A DNA stretch of 64,000 nt from NCBI RefSeq assembly GCF_013364275.1, contig NZ_CP054932.1:8928001-8992000 (forward strand), read 5' to 3'. This document shows positions 40,650 through 48,960 of the stretch, piece by piece (position 1 is the stretch's first letter; every line of letters starts with the position of its first letter). Made by a program: the position numbers and the translations under genes. Below the pieces are notes generated by a model that saw only the letters and a list, made by a program, of their open reading frames with translations, had not been told where the DNA came from and ran no database searches. The DNA comes from Actinomadura sp. NAK00032. GTDB taxonomy: Bacteria > Actinomycetota > Actinomycetes > Streptosporangiales > Streptosporangiaceae.

Positions 40650-41291
40650 TCAGCCGGTGACCGGGATGTCGTGCTCGACGGGGGTCGGCGCGGGCGCCTC
40701 CTTCGGGGTGCGCGCCGGGGCGCCGCGGCCGCAGGTGGCGGACGCGACGCGGAGCGTGCCCTTGTCGCCGGGTAGCGCCAGCTCCATCGCGGTGACGGCG
40801 AGCCGGCCGTCCGCGGTGCGCTGCTGCTTGTTGAGGACCAGCGCCGTCCTGCCGACGCCGTCCACCTCGACCGGGATGGTGGTGTTCGGCGGCGGCGAGG
40901 CGTCCAGCCGCTTGCCGGCGAGGACGGCGCGGGCGAGGTGCGCGGAGCCGCGGCCGTCGACGCACTTGGCCGACACGGCGCTCGCGAGCAGGTCGGCGGA
41001 CGGGACGGCGAGCCGCGCGACCGTCGAGCGGGCGCGGGCGGGCGCGGCGCTGACGTGCAGCGCCTCCGCGTCGGCGAGGTCGGTGTGGTTCTCCCGCAGC
41101 AGCCTCTTGTCGACCTCCTCGGTCGCGGACGAGACGGCCGGCACCGGCGGGACATCGATCGGCCCGGTGATCGCCAGCCCGTACGCGGACCCCTCGCCCC
41201 CGGGGGCGGTGGCGGCCTGCGCCGGGACGGCCGCGAGCCCGCCGGCGAGCAGGCCGGCGGCGAGGCAGCTGACGACATGGCGGTGACGCAT
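40650..41291 (-). CDS. Secreted choice-of-anchor P family protein
   Basis: A 213-aa secreted protein. Residues 1-27 form a Sec signal peptide (RHRHVVSCLAAGLLAGGLAA, cleavage near AQAA). The mature part has the pattern of choice-of-anchor P proteins: AYGLAITGPIDVPPVPAVSSA, AKCVDGRGSAHLA and a late Cys in ATCGRG, suggesting one disulfide. Such proteins are found on actinobacterial surfaces; function unknown. It precedes no obvious partner but lies next to the L,D-transpeptidase. Confidence 0.82.
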   Translation of the reverse strand: MRHRHVVSCLAAGLLAGGLAAVPAQAATAPGGEGSAYGLAITGPIDVPPVPAVSSATEEVDKRLLRENHTDLADAEALHVSAAPARARSTVARLAVPSADLLASAVSAKCVDGRGSAHLARAVLAGKRLDASPPPNTTIPVEVDGVGRTALVLNKQQRTADGRLAVTAMELALPGDKGTLRVASATCGRGAPARTPKEAPAPTPVEHDIPVTG

Positions 41292-41346
41292 GGGTGTGCT
41301 CCGATTCTGGAAGGTTCTCGTTGAGGTTGGCTGAGCGGGGTCTGTG

Positions 41347-42168
41347 TCAGGCGGTGATGAGCACCGGCGAGCCGAGCGGGACGCGGGACAGCGCCTTCAG
41401 CGCGTCCGCCGGCACCCGCACGCAGCCGTGGGTGACGGCCTTGCCGAACACGGAGGCGTCGGGCCAGCCGTGCAGGGCGACGGTGCCCGGCCCGCCGCCG
41501 AAGGTGTCCAGGGTCGCCGAGTGGGTGCCGAGCGGCAGGACGAGCGGGCTCGGCGTCTTCTTCGCGGGCAGGACCGAGGCCATGATGAACGTCCGGCCGG
41601 CCGGGGTCGGGGTCTTGGCGCCGCCGACCGCGACCGTCCACCGGCCCGCCCGGCGCCCGGACCTCAGCAGCGTGAGCCGCCGCTTCGCGACGTCGACCCG
41701 GACGCTGTAGGGCGTGTGCGCGGTGCGCAGCCCGGTGCCGGCGACCCAGCCGCTCGCCCGGTTCGGACGGCTCGGCAGCAGCACGCGCCGCCAGTCGCCG
41801 GAGGTCTCCACCACGGGCACCCAGGTCGGGCCGCCCAGCTGGGTGGAGGGCAGCGTGGCGATGCGGCGCCCGCCGGGCCGGTCGAAGACCGGGGCGGGCC
41901 GGATCGGGTGCACGACGGTGCCGTCGGGGGTGCCGGCGGCACCGTCCCGCGCCGCGTCCTCGGGCGCGCCGCGGACGGTGGTGAACGTCGTGGCCTCGGG
42001 GACCTTGGCGGTGCCCGCGCCGCCGGCGCTCGGCCCGGCGCTCCGCTCGCCGGCGGACGCCGTGCGGTGCGGGGCCGCGCCGCCGCACCCGCCGAGCAGC
42101 AGCACGGCGGCGGCCGCGCCGAGCAGCGCGGCGTGACGGGAGTACCGCGGAGCGTTAGTGGTCGCCAT
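41347..42168 (-). CDS. L,D-transpeptidase lipoprotein (YkuD domain)
   Basis: A 273-aa extracytoplasmic enzyme that makes 3-3 cross-links in peptidoglycan. The signal peptide ends in the lipobox LLLGGC (Cys28), so it is membrane anchored. The C-terminal YkuD domain has the catalytic Cys/His motif VALHGWPDASVFG followed by THGCVRVP. A preceding SH3-like segment (GDWRRVLLPSRPNRASGWVA) probably binds the wall. The start at 42168 is chosen for its signal sequence. It is transcribed alone, behind a MarR gene. Confidence 0.93.
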   Translation of the reverse strand: MATTNAPRYSRHAALLGAAAAVLLLGGCGGAAPHRTASAGERSAGPSAGGAGTAKVPEATTFTTVRGAPEDAARDGAAGTPDGTVVHPIRPAPVFDRPGGRRIATLPSTQLGGPTWVPVVETSGDWRRVLLPSRPNRASGWVAGTGLRTAHTPYSVRVDVAKRRLTLLRSGRRAGRWTVAVGGAKTPTPAGRTFIMASVLPAKKTPSPLVLPLGTHSATLDTFGGGPGTVALHGWPDASVFGKAVTHGCVRVPADALKALSRVPLGSPVLITA

Positions 42169-42325
42169 GGGCCCGGATATTAGTAGTGGCGCGGGCGGCC
42201 GTATCGGGAATGGCGAAAAAGGACGGCGAGCCGCCATTACAATTAGCGCTAAGCGCCGATTTTGTGGGTGTGTTGCGGAGGGTTGCGACTTACTCGAATA
42301 AAGCGGACGGGGCAGGCGGGCGCGC

Positions 42326-42802
42326 TCAGGCGAGCATGGAGAGCGAGTCGTCCTCGCCGTCCGGCTTGGCGGCCGCCTCCTGGAACTCCGTGAGCCCCCA
42401 CAGCAGCGCCGCGCGCGCGGAGGCCGGCATCTGGGCCAGCACACGCGTGAGCTCCGCCAGCCGCCGCTCCCGGAGCCGGCCGACCAGCGCCCGCCCGTCC
42501 GCGCTCAGCCGCACGGTCACCTCGCGGCGGTCGCGGCCGGGGTCGCGGGCCAGCAGGCCGGACGCCTCCAGCCGGTCGCACAGCCGGCTCGCCGAGGACA
42601 CCAGCGCGCCCAGCTCGCCCGCCAGGCTGCTGATGTTGACCGGGCCGCGCTCCAGCACGAGCAGCGCGCGCAGCTGCGTGGACGGGACGGGCACGTCCTG
42701 GGCGTTGTGGGGGCGGGACCAGACGGTCATCAGGGTGGCGGCCACGTCGTCCAGGGCCGCCGCGGTGGGCTCCGCGGCTCCCTCACCCGACGTTCCGACC
42801 AT
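42326..42802 (-). CDS. MarR family transcriptional regulator
   Basis: A 158-aa winged-helix regulator of the MarR family. The HTH is at residues ~55-80 (INISSLAGELG-like NISSLAGELGALVSSASRL), and the wing is RDPGRDRREVTVRLSADG. It responds to phenolic or oxidative ligands in other systems. The 157-nt gap to the L,D-transpeptidase contains the 10-bp palindrome ttagcgctaa near 42244 and nothing else clear. The start at 42802 lies just inside a non-conserved extension. Confidence 0.88.
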   Translation of the reverse strand: MVGTSGEGAAEPTAAALDDVAATLMTVWSRPHNAQDVPVPSTQLRALLVLERGPVNISSLAGELGALVSSASRLCDRLEASGLLARDPGRDRREVTVRLSADGRALVGRLRERRLAELTRVLAQMPASARAALLWGLTEFQEAAAKPDGEDDSLSMLA

Positions 42803-42908
42803 GCCTCCCACTGTTACATAACGGCGCCCGGTGCGGCACCCGGGCCCCTCCAGGTGGCGCCCGGCCCTCGTCAAGGCCCTGCGGGATCGGCGCAAGGTCG
42901 GCGCGGAG

Positions 42909-43346
42909 TCAGCGCGGGAGCTTCACCACCGTGACGAAGAAGTCGTCGATCCGGCGGACGACGGAGATGAACTGGTCGAAGTCGACCGGCTTGGTGACAT
43001 AGGCGTTGGCGTGCAGGTGGTAGCTGCGCAGAATGTCCTCGTCGGCCTCGGACGTGGTGAGCACGACGACCGGGATGCTCCGCAGGTCCTCGTCGGCCTT
43101 GATCTCGCCGAGCACCTCGCGGCCGTCCTTGCGCGGCAGGTTCAGGTCCAGCAGCACGAGGTCGGGGCGGGGCGCCTCGGCGTAGTCGCCCTCCCGGCGC
43201 AGGAACGCCATCGCCTGCTCGCCGTCGTTGACGACGCTGAGGGTGTTGTTCACCTTGTTGTGCTCGAACGCCTCGACGGTCAGCAGGACGTCGCCCGGGT
43301 CGTCCTCGACCAGCAGGACCTCGATGGGGTGCGGGCCTTCGTTCAT
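42909..43346 (-). CDS. Stand-alone receiver domain (Rcp1-like)
   Basis: A 145-aa single-domain response regulator. The acidic pocket is LLVEDDPGD, the phosphorylated Asp is in LVLLDLNLPRKDG, and the switch Thr and Lys are in VVLTTSE and YVTKPVDFDQF. It resembles the Rcp1 receivers that accept phosphate from phytochrome-type kinases. The kinase gene just upstream overlaps its ATG, so it is the likely phospho-acceptor of that kinase. Confidence 0.93.
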   Translation of the reverse strand: MNEGPHPIEVLLVEDDPGDVLLTVEAFEHNKVNNTLSVVNDGEQAMAFLRREGDYAEAPRPDLVLLDLNLPRKDGREVLGEIKADEDLRSIPVVVLTTSEADEDILRSYHLHANAYVTKPVDFDQFISVVRRIDDFFVTVVKLPR

Positions 43347-45028
43347 CCGTCGTCTCCGTTGGTGATGTGCGCGTGGACCGGCAGGGTCCAGCGGAAGGTG
43401 GTGCCGGGCTCGTCGCCGCGGTCGTCTCCGTCGAGCCAGATGCGCCCGCCGTGGAACTCGACGATCTTCTTGCAGAGCGCGAGGCCGATGCCCGTGCCGG
43501 TGTACTCGTCCCGCGGGTGCAGCCGCTGGAAGATCAGGAAGATGCGGTCGGCGTACCGGGGCTCCACGCCGATGCCGTTGTCGGCGCAGCGGAACTCCCA
43601 CTCGCCGCCGGTGCGGCGGGCGTCGATGACCACCCGGGGCGGCACGCCCTCGCGCCGGAACTTGATGGCGTTGCCGATGAGGTTCTGGAAGAGCTGGGTG
43701 AGCTGGGTGCGGTCGCCGGGGACGTGCGGCAGGTCCGCGGCGTCCACCTCGGCGCCGGTCTCCTCGCGCAGCGCCGCGAGGTTGTCCAGGGCCTGCCGGA
43801 CGACCGCGCCGAGGTCGACCGACTCCTCGGGCCGCGCCATCCGCCCGACCCGGGAGAAGCTCAGCAGGTCGTTGATGAGCGCCTGCATGCGCTTGGCGCC
43901 GTCCACCGCGAACTCGATGTACTGCCGGCCGCGGTCGTCCAGCTGGTCCCCGTAGCGGCGCTCGATCATCTGGCAGAAGCTCGCGACCTTGCGCAGCGGC
44001 TCCTGGAGGTCGTGGCTCGCGACGTAGGCGAACTGCTCCAGCTCGGAGTTGGAGCGGCGCAGCTCCGCGGTCTGCTCGTCGAGCAGCCGGGTCTTCTCCT
44101 CGCTGATCCGCCACTGCCGGATGATCCGGTCGCGCATCGCGTCGATGATCGCCGCCAGCTCGTTGATCTCGGCCGGCCCCGGCACGTCCAGCGGGTGGTC
44201 GAAGTCGCCCTGGGCCACGGCGCGGACGCGTCCGGTCAGGCTGGACACCGGGATCAGCACGGTGCGGCGCAGCAGCACGGCGAGCGCCAGCGCGGCCACG
44301 ACGACCAGGACGAGCGCCGCGACCGTCGACCACTGGGCCGCGCTCGCGCGGGACCGCACCTTCTCGGCGGCGCGGTCGTGCAGCTCGGTGAGGCCGATCT
44401 GCAGCGGGGTCATGTCGCCGCGCGCCTGGTTGAGCAGCCGGCGCGCCTCACGGCTCTCGTCGGGGTCGATGCCCTGGCCGCCGGGCCCGGCCGCGACCCG
44501 GTCGGCGAAGGCGGTGCGCCACGCGGCCGAGTCGGCGGTGGCCTTGTCCAGGAGGCTGTCGACGTCGCCGCTCCCCGGCACCCCGGCCAGCAGCCGCCGC
44601 ATGCGCGCCGCGGACTCCGCCTCCAGCCGGACGGCGTCGCGGTACCGGGCCACCTGCGCGGCGCCGCCGTCCTGCGCGTAGTCGCGGATCGCCATGTCCT
44701 GGCTCGTGACGGCGGTGGTGAGGCGGAACTGCTCCAGCGTCGCCGGGTCGACCTGGTTGATGAGGACGTCCCGCGCGTCGCGGCTCCCGAACAGGGCCGT
44801 CCCGGCCTGCGTGAACGCGGCCAGCAGGAGGATCGCGAGGACGAACGCGCCGACCTGGTAGATCCGGACGAGCCGGAGCCGGCCCATCCCGTGCCCCTCG
44901 GGCAGGGCGTCCGCGGGCATCACGACCGCCGGGCCGCTCATCCGCAGCTCCTTGGGGAAGCCGGCGGGCTGCTCGGCGGGGGACTCTTCGGCGGGGGATT
45001 CCTCGGCGGGAGGCCGCTCGTCCGCCAT
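43343..45028 (-). CDS. Sensor histidine kinase with CHASE3 and HAMP domains
   Basis: A 561-aa membrane sensor kinase. After an acidic N-terminal tail, helix 1 lies near residue 55; an extracytoplasmic helical CHASE3-like domain follows (FRLTTAVTSQDMAIRDYAQDG region), then helix 2 near residue 235 and a HAMP linker. The kinase core has YVASHDLQEPLRKVASFC (phospho-His), an N-box at LFQNLIGNAIKFR, DNGIGVEPRY and GTGIGLALCKKIV. The HDLQEPLRK form is typical of phytochrome-related kinases. It overlaps a REC-phosphatase gene upstream and a receiver gene downstream. The signal is unknown. Confidence 0.93.
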   Translation of the reverse strand: MADERPPAEESPAEESPAEQPAGFPKELRMSGPAVVMPADALPEGHGMGRLRLVRIYQVGAFVLAILLLAAFTQAGTALFGSRDARDVLINQVDPATLEQFRLTTAVTSQDMAIRDYAQDGGAAQVARYRDAVRLEAESAARMRRLLAGVPGSGDVDSLLDKATADSAAWRTAFADRVAAGPGGQGIDPDESREARRLLNQARGDMTPLQIGLTELHDRAAEKVRSRASAAQWSTVAALVLVVVAALALAVLLRRTVLIPVSSLTGRVRAVAQGDFDHPLDVPGPAEINELAAIIDAMRDRIIRQWRISEEKTRLLDEQTAELRRSNSELEQFAYVASHDLQEPLRKVASFCQMIERRYGDQLDDRGRQYIEFAVDGAKRMQALINDLLSFSRVGRMARPEESVDLGAVVRQALDNLAALREETGAEVDAADLPHVPGDRTQLTQLFQNLIGNAIKFRREGVPPRVVIDARRTGGEWEFRCADNGIGVEPRYADRIFLIFQRLHPRDEYTGTGIGLALCKKIVEFHGGRIWLDGDDRGDEPGTTFRWTLPVHAHITNGDDG

Positions 45029-46224
45029 CAGCCGTCTCCCCGGCTCAGCAGCAGCACGGCCAGGTCGTCGGACAGGACGCCGCCGTTCAGCCGCTCCGCC
45101 TCCGCGATCAGGCCGTCGATGAGCACCTCGTCGCGCCGGCCCGCGCCGTGCGCCGTCTTCGCCAGCTCCACCAGCCCGGACAGGTCGAGGTACGCGTCGT
45201 CCCCGACCCGCCCCTCGATCAGGCCGTCGGTGTAGAGCAGCATCCCCCACGACTCGCCGAGCTCCAGGTCGACGGCGGGCCAGTCGACGCCGGGGATCAG
45301 CCCGAGGGCGGGGCCGCGCGGCTCGTCCGGGACCACCTCGACGCCGCCCGGCCCGAACAGCAGCGGGCGCGGGTGCCCGGCCCGGTGCATCCGGGCGCTG
45401 CGCCGGTCCGGCGCGACCGTCAGCATGCACACGGTGGTGAAGATCTCCTCCCCCCATCGCTCGTGCTCCAGGACGGCGTCGAGCGTGTCCAGCAGCCGGG
45501 CGCCGGTGTGCCCGGCGAGGACGAGCGTCCGCCACGCCATGCGGAGCCGCACCCCGAGCGACGCCTCGTCGGCACCATGCCCGCTGACGTCGCCGATCAC
45601 CACGTGGACGGCGCCGTCGTCGGTCTGCACGGTGTCGTAGAAGTCGCCGCCGAGCAGCGCGCGGTCGCGTCCGGGCCGGTAGCGGGTGTGGTGGCGCAGC
45701 GTGCCGTCGGTCAGGATCGGGACGGGCAGCAGGCCCCGCTCCAGCCGGGCGTTCTCCCGGCTCAGCGCGCGCGCCTCGACGAGCTGCCGCTCGGACTCGT
45801 CGGCGCGCTTGCGCTCGATCGCGTAGCTGATGGCGCGGGTGAGCAGCGCGCCGTCCACGTCCTGCTTGACGAGGTAGTCCTGGGCGCCGGCGGCGACGGC
45901 CTCGACGCCGACATGGGCGTCGGCGAGGCCGGTCAGCACGAGGACGGCGGTGGTGGGCGCGTGCTCGCGCACCTGGTGCAGGGCGTCGAGGCCGCGGGCG
46001 TCCGGCAGCGACAGGTCGACGATGACGCACTGGATCTCGGGCCGGAGCGCGTCGAGCGCCTCCCGGAGCGTGGTCGCGACGGTGATCCGGACGCCGGGCT
46101 GCGCCTCGGCGAGCAGCTCCTCGAACAGGAAGGCGTCGCCGGGGTCGTCCTCGACCAGCAGGAGGTGCGGGGAGCCGGCGACACCGAGGAGTCGCTCCGC
46201 ACCGCGACTGTGCATCGCGGCCAT
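45028..46224 (-). CDS. Response regulator fused to SpoIIE-type PP2C phosphatase
   Basis: A 398-aa two-domain signalling protein. Residues ~15-135 are a receiver (LLVEDDPGDAFLFEELL, phospho-Asp in CVIVDLSLPDARG, Lys in YLVKQDVDG). A coiled coil follows (YAIERKRADESERQLVEARA). Residues ~175-395 are a PP2C phosphatase (GGDFYDTVQTDDG, VIGDVSGHGADEAS, LLYTDGLIEGR, SDDLAVLLL). Such proteins dephosphorylate anti-anti-sigma factors. It is the first gene of the three-gene sensor operon and shares an ATGA with the kinase. Confidence 0.94.
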   Translation of the reverse strand: MAAMHSRGAERLLGVAGSPHLLLVEDDPGDAFLFEELLAEAQPGVRITVATTLREALDALRPEIQCVIVDLSLPDARGLDALHQVREHAPTTAVLVLTGLADAHVGVEAVAAGAQDYLVKQDVDGALLTRAISYAIERKRADESERQLVEARALSRENARLERGLLPVPILTDGTLRHHTRYRPGRDRALLGGDFYDTVQTDDGAVHVVIGDVSGHGADEASLGVRLRMAWRTLVLAGHTGARLLDTLDAVLEHERWGEEIFTTVCMLTVAPDRRSARMHRAGHPRPLLFGPGGVEVVPDEPRGPALGLIPGVDWPAVDLELGESWGMLLYTDGLIEGRVGDDAYLDLSGLVELAKTAHGAGRRDEVLIDGLIAEAERLNGGVLSDDLAVLLLSRGDG

Positions 46225-46429
46225 GTCTCAGCTCCTTCGGTCGGGGCGCAACCGGGTGAATCGGGCGGGGGTTTGGTTGTCGTTGAGCAAATATAAGGGC
46301 ACCCGACTGACCGGTATGCACCAGCCACAACCTACTTGCGCCGCGCGTAGTAGCGGGCGACGCGCTCGCGGTTTCACAGCGGGCCGGGCGCGATCCCCCG
46401 GCGACGCCGACCACATGATCAGCTGACGA

Positions 46430-46451
46430 GTTCTTCACAGGTTCTTCATCG
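46430..46451 (+). promoter_or_regulatory. Direct-repeat operator for an OmpR-type regulator
   Basis: GTTCTTCACAG (46430-46440) is followed at once by GTTCTTCATCG (46441-46451). The 11-bp period is that of tandem OmpR/PhoB-family sites. It lies 67 nt before the lipoprotein gene that starts the transporter operon, whose own regulator is encoded at 51858-52568. The rest of the 293-nt gap 46225-46517 shows no gene. Confidence 0.62.
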
Positions 46452-46517
46452 GCCCCGTCCTACGGTCGGTCCGCCCGCCGCGCCCGCGGCCGGGCCGGAC
46501 GAGAGAGCGGAGAACCG

Positions 46518-47090
46518 GTGCGGACTCAACGGATGGCGCTGGCCGCGGCGGCCTCGATCGCGGTGCTGGCGCTGGCCGGCTGCGGCGGCGGGGAGGACGA
46601 GCCGAAGGTCCCGACGGCGGCGACCGGCGCCGCGACCGCGCCGGCCGCCGGGGCGGCCGGGAAGACCGGCGGGGACGAGGTGGCCCTCTTCGTGCAGTCG
46701 CGCCGCGAGTACGTGAAGTGCCTGCGGGCGAACGGCGTCGACGCCCCCGACCCGGACGCCAAGGGGAACATCGACTTCGGCGGCAACCGGGCCCTGAAGA
46801 AGGACCCGAAGTTCCGGGCCGCCACCGAGAAGTGCTCCGACCTCCTCAAGCCCGTGCCCGAGGCCATCGAGAAGGCCAACCAGCCCAAGCTCACCGCCGA
46901 GCAGATCAAGGTGAAGCAGCGGTACGCGAAGTGCATGCAGGAGAACGGGGCGCCCGACTTCCCCGACCCCGACCCCGACGGTTCCCTGGAGGGGGAATGG
47001 AACCAGGACTCGGCCGGCGCGAAGCGGGCCATCCGGATCTGCGGGCCGATCGTGGGCGTCCCGGCTGACCCGGGCCCCGCCAAGGGCTGA
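46518..47090 (+). CDS. Lipoprotein with duplicated Cys motif
   Basis: A 190-aa lipoprotein, GTG start, with lipobox LALAGC (Cys22). The mature part has two related motifs, EYVKCLRANGVDAPDPDAKG and YAKCMQENGAPDFPDPDPDG, each followed by a second Cys further on (TEKCSDLL and RICGP), so two disulfides are likely. The downstream HlyD/MacA-like gene follows by 2 nt. It may act as an extracytoplasmic sensor or binding partner of the transporter. A related Cys motif occurs in the sensor region of the kinase at 50220. Confidence 0.85.
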   Translation: MRTQRMALAAAASIAVLALAGCGGGEDEPKVPTAATGAATAPAAGAAGKTGGDEVALFVQSRREYVKCLRANGVDAPDPDAKGNIDFGGNRALKKDPKFRAATEKCSDLLKPVPEAIEKANQPKLTAEQIKVKQRYAKCMQENGAPDFPDPDPDGSLEGEWNQDSAGAKRAIRICGPIVGVPADPGPAKG

Positions 47091-47092
47091 TC

Positions 47093-48256
47093 GTGGCGGA
47101 CACGGTGGCGCGGATCGAGGACGCGCCCGGGACGGCCGACGCGCCGCCGCGCGGCGGGCGGCGGCGCACGGCACTGATCGCCGGTGCGGTGGCCGTCGTG
47201 GCGGCGGTCGCCGTGCTGGGCGCCCTGGGGCTCGGCGGCGGGGACGAGGGTTCGAGCGCGCCGGCCAGGACGGGCTCGCTCGTCCCGGTGACCAAGGCCA
47301 CGCTCACCGAGCGGACGCGGATCGACGGGCGGCTGGGCTACGGCACGGAGATACCCCTGCCGGTCAAGGCGACCGGCACCGTGACCTGGCTGCCCAAGGC
47401 GGGGGCGGTGGTGAGGCGGGGCGGCACGCTGCTGCGCGTCGACGACCGTCCGGTGGTGCTCCTGTACGGGGCACTGCCCATGTACCGGAGCCTGGGGGCG
47501 GCGCGCCCACGGACCCCGCCCGCGAGCACCGGGTCCGCGGCGGCGGCGCGGCCCGAGGGCATGGACGTCCTGCAGTTCGAGACGAACCTGGCCGCGCTCG
47601 GCTACACCGGCTTCACGGTCGACGAGAAGTTCACCGCCCAGACGGCCGAGGCGGTCGAGCGCTGGCAGCGGTCGCTCGGGATGCCCGAGACCGGCACGGT
47701 CGGCATCGGGGACGTCGTCTACTCGTCCGGGAAGGTGCGGATCGGCCGGCCGGGCGTCCGGCCGGGCGCGGCCGCCGACCCGAGCGCCCTCACCTACACC
47801 GGGACGGCGCGCAAGGTCGTGGTCAACGCGTCGGCGGCGGAGGCGTCCTGGGCCGTGCGCGGCACGGCCGTCCGGATCCAGCTGCCCGACGGCAAGCACG
47901 TGAAGGGCGAGGTGGCGTCGGTGGGCAGGCAGGCCGGCGCGCCCGAGGCCGGTACCGCCGAGGAGGGTGCGGAGCGCGGCGCGCCGACCGTGCCAGTCAC
48001 GATCGGCATCGCCGACCAGAAGTCGTTGGGGCGGCTGGAGTCCGGTCCCGTCACCGTCGAATACGTCGGCCGGGAGGTCGCGGACGTGCTGACCGTCCCG
48101 GTCGCCGCGCTGGTGGCGCTCGCGGAGGGCGGGCACGGGCTGGAGACGTCGGACGGGCGGTTCGTCCCCGTGCGGACCGGGCTGTTCGCCGACGGCAGGG
48201 TCGAAGTGAGCGGTCCGGCGGTGCACGCGGGACTGAAGGTGAGGATTCCGGAGTGA
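47093..48256 (+). CDS. MacA/HlyD-like periplasmic adaptor with peptidoglycan-binding domain
   Basis: A 387-aa membrane-anchored adaptor. One N-terminal membrane helix (TALIAGAVAVVAAVAVLGAL) is followed by a lipoyl-type beta domain (GYGTEIPLPVKATGTVTWLP and GGTLLRVDDRPV), then a peptidoglycan-binding segment inserted at ~residues 155-200 (LQFETNLAALGYTGFTVDEK), and a beta-barrel and C-terminal region. GTG start. Such proteins link an FtsX-type ABC transporter to the cell wall in Gram-positive bacteria. It overlaps the ATPase gene by 4 nt. Confidence 0.9.
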   Translation: MADTVARIEDAPGTADAPPRGGRRRTALIAGAVAVVAAVAVLGALGLGGGDEGSSAPARTGSLVPVTKATLTERTRIDGRLGYGTEIPLPVKATGTVTWLPKAGAVVRRGGTLLRVDDRPVVLLYGALPMYRSLGAARPRTPPASTGSAAAARPEGMDVLQFETNLAALGYTGFTVDEKFTAQTAEAVERWQRSLGMPETGTVGIGDVVYSSGKVRIGRPGVRPGAAADPSALTYTGTARKVVVNASAAEASWAVRGTAVRIQLPDGKHVKGEVASVGRQAGAPEAGTAEEGAERGAPTVPVTIGIADQKSLGRLESGPVTVEYVGREVADVLTVPVAALVALAEGGHGLETSDGRFVPVRTGLFADGRVEVSGPAVHAGLKVRIPE

Positions 48257-48960
48257 GCGGGCCCCGGACGGTCGTCGAGTTCGACGCCGTCTCCAAGAGC
48301 TATCCGGGCGGCGTGACCGCGGTCCGCGACGTGAGCCTGCGGATCGGGCGCGGGGAACTGGTCGGGATCGTCGGCCCGTCCGGCTCCGGCAAGTCCACCG
48401 TGCTCAACCTGATGGGCAGCCTCGACCGGCCCACCGCGGGCCGCGTCCTGGTGGACGGCCACGACGTGGCGGGGCTGTCCGACCGCGAGGTCTCCGCGCT
48501 GCGGGCCACCCGGATCGGCTTCGTCTTCCAGCACTTCCACCTCGCGGTCGGGACACCCGTCCTGGACGCGGTCGCCGACGGGCTGCTGTACGCGGGCGTC
48601 CCGCTGCGGCGCCGCCGGGCCGAGGCGGCGGCCGCGCTGGCCCGGGTCGGGCTCGGCCACCGCCTCCGGCACCTGCCCGACCAGCTCTCCGGCGGCGAGC
48701 GGCAGCGGGTCGCGGTGGCCCGCGCCGTGGTCGGCGAGCCGGCGGTGCTGCTCGCGGACGAGCCGACCGGCAACCTCGACTCCGCCTCGGGCGCGGCCGT
48801 GCTGACCCTGCTGCGCGACCTGCACGAGGCCGGGACCACCGTGGTGGTCATCACGCACGACCGCGAGATCGCGGCGCAACTCCCCCGGCGCATCGAGATG
48901 CGCGACGGGCGCCTCGTCGCCGACACGCCCGCAGAGGCGCCGACGGGGGTGGCGCGGTGA
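48253..48960 (+). CDS. MacB/LolD-like ABC transporter ATPase
   Basis: A 235-aa ATPase of the MacB/LolD (type VII) group. Walker A is GPSGSGKST, the signature is LSGGERQRVAVARAV, and Walker B is VLLADEPTGNLD. GTG start with a GTGA overlap on both sides. With the FtsX-type permease and the MacA-like adaptor it should form a mechanotransmission transporter that moves or senses envelope substrates such as antimicrobial peptides. Confidence 0.94.
   Translation: MSGPRTVVEFDAVSKSYPGGVTAVRDVSLRIGRGELVGIVGPSGSGKSTVLNLMGSLDRPTAGRVLVDGHDVAGLSDREVSALRATRIGFVFQHFHLAVGTPVLDAVADGLLYAGVPLRRRRAEAAAALARVGLGHRLRHLPDQLSGGERQRVAVARAVVGEPAVLLADEPTGNLDSASGAAVLTLLRDLHEAGTTVVVITHDREIAAQLPRRIEMRDGRLVADTPAEAPTGVAR

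Noticed and set aside
42240..42260. Palindrome ttagcgctaa between the MarR and L,D-transpeptidase genes as a MarR operator
   Set aside because: It is a single 10-bp palindrome with no second copy or promoter context; noted in the MarR entry but not called.
43367..45235. A 622-codon plus-strand frame opposite the CHASE3 kinase
   Set aside because: It is an antisense shadow of a gene with complete kinase motifs.
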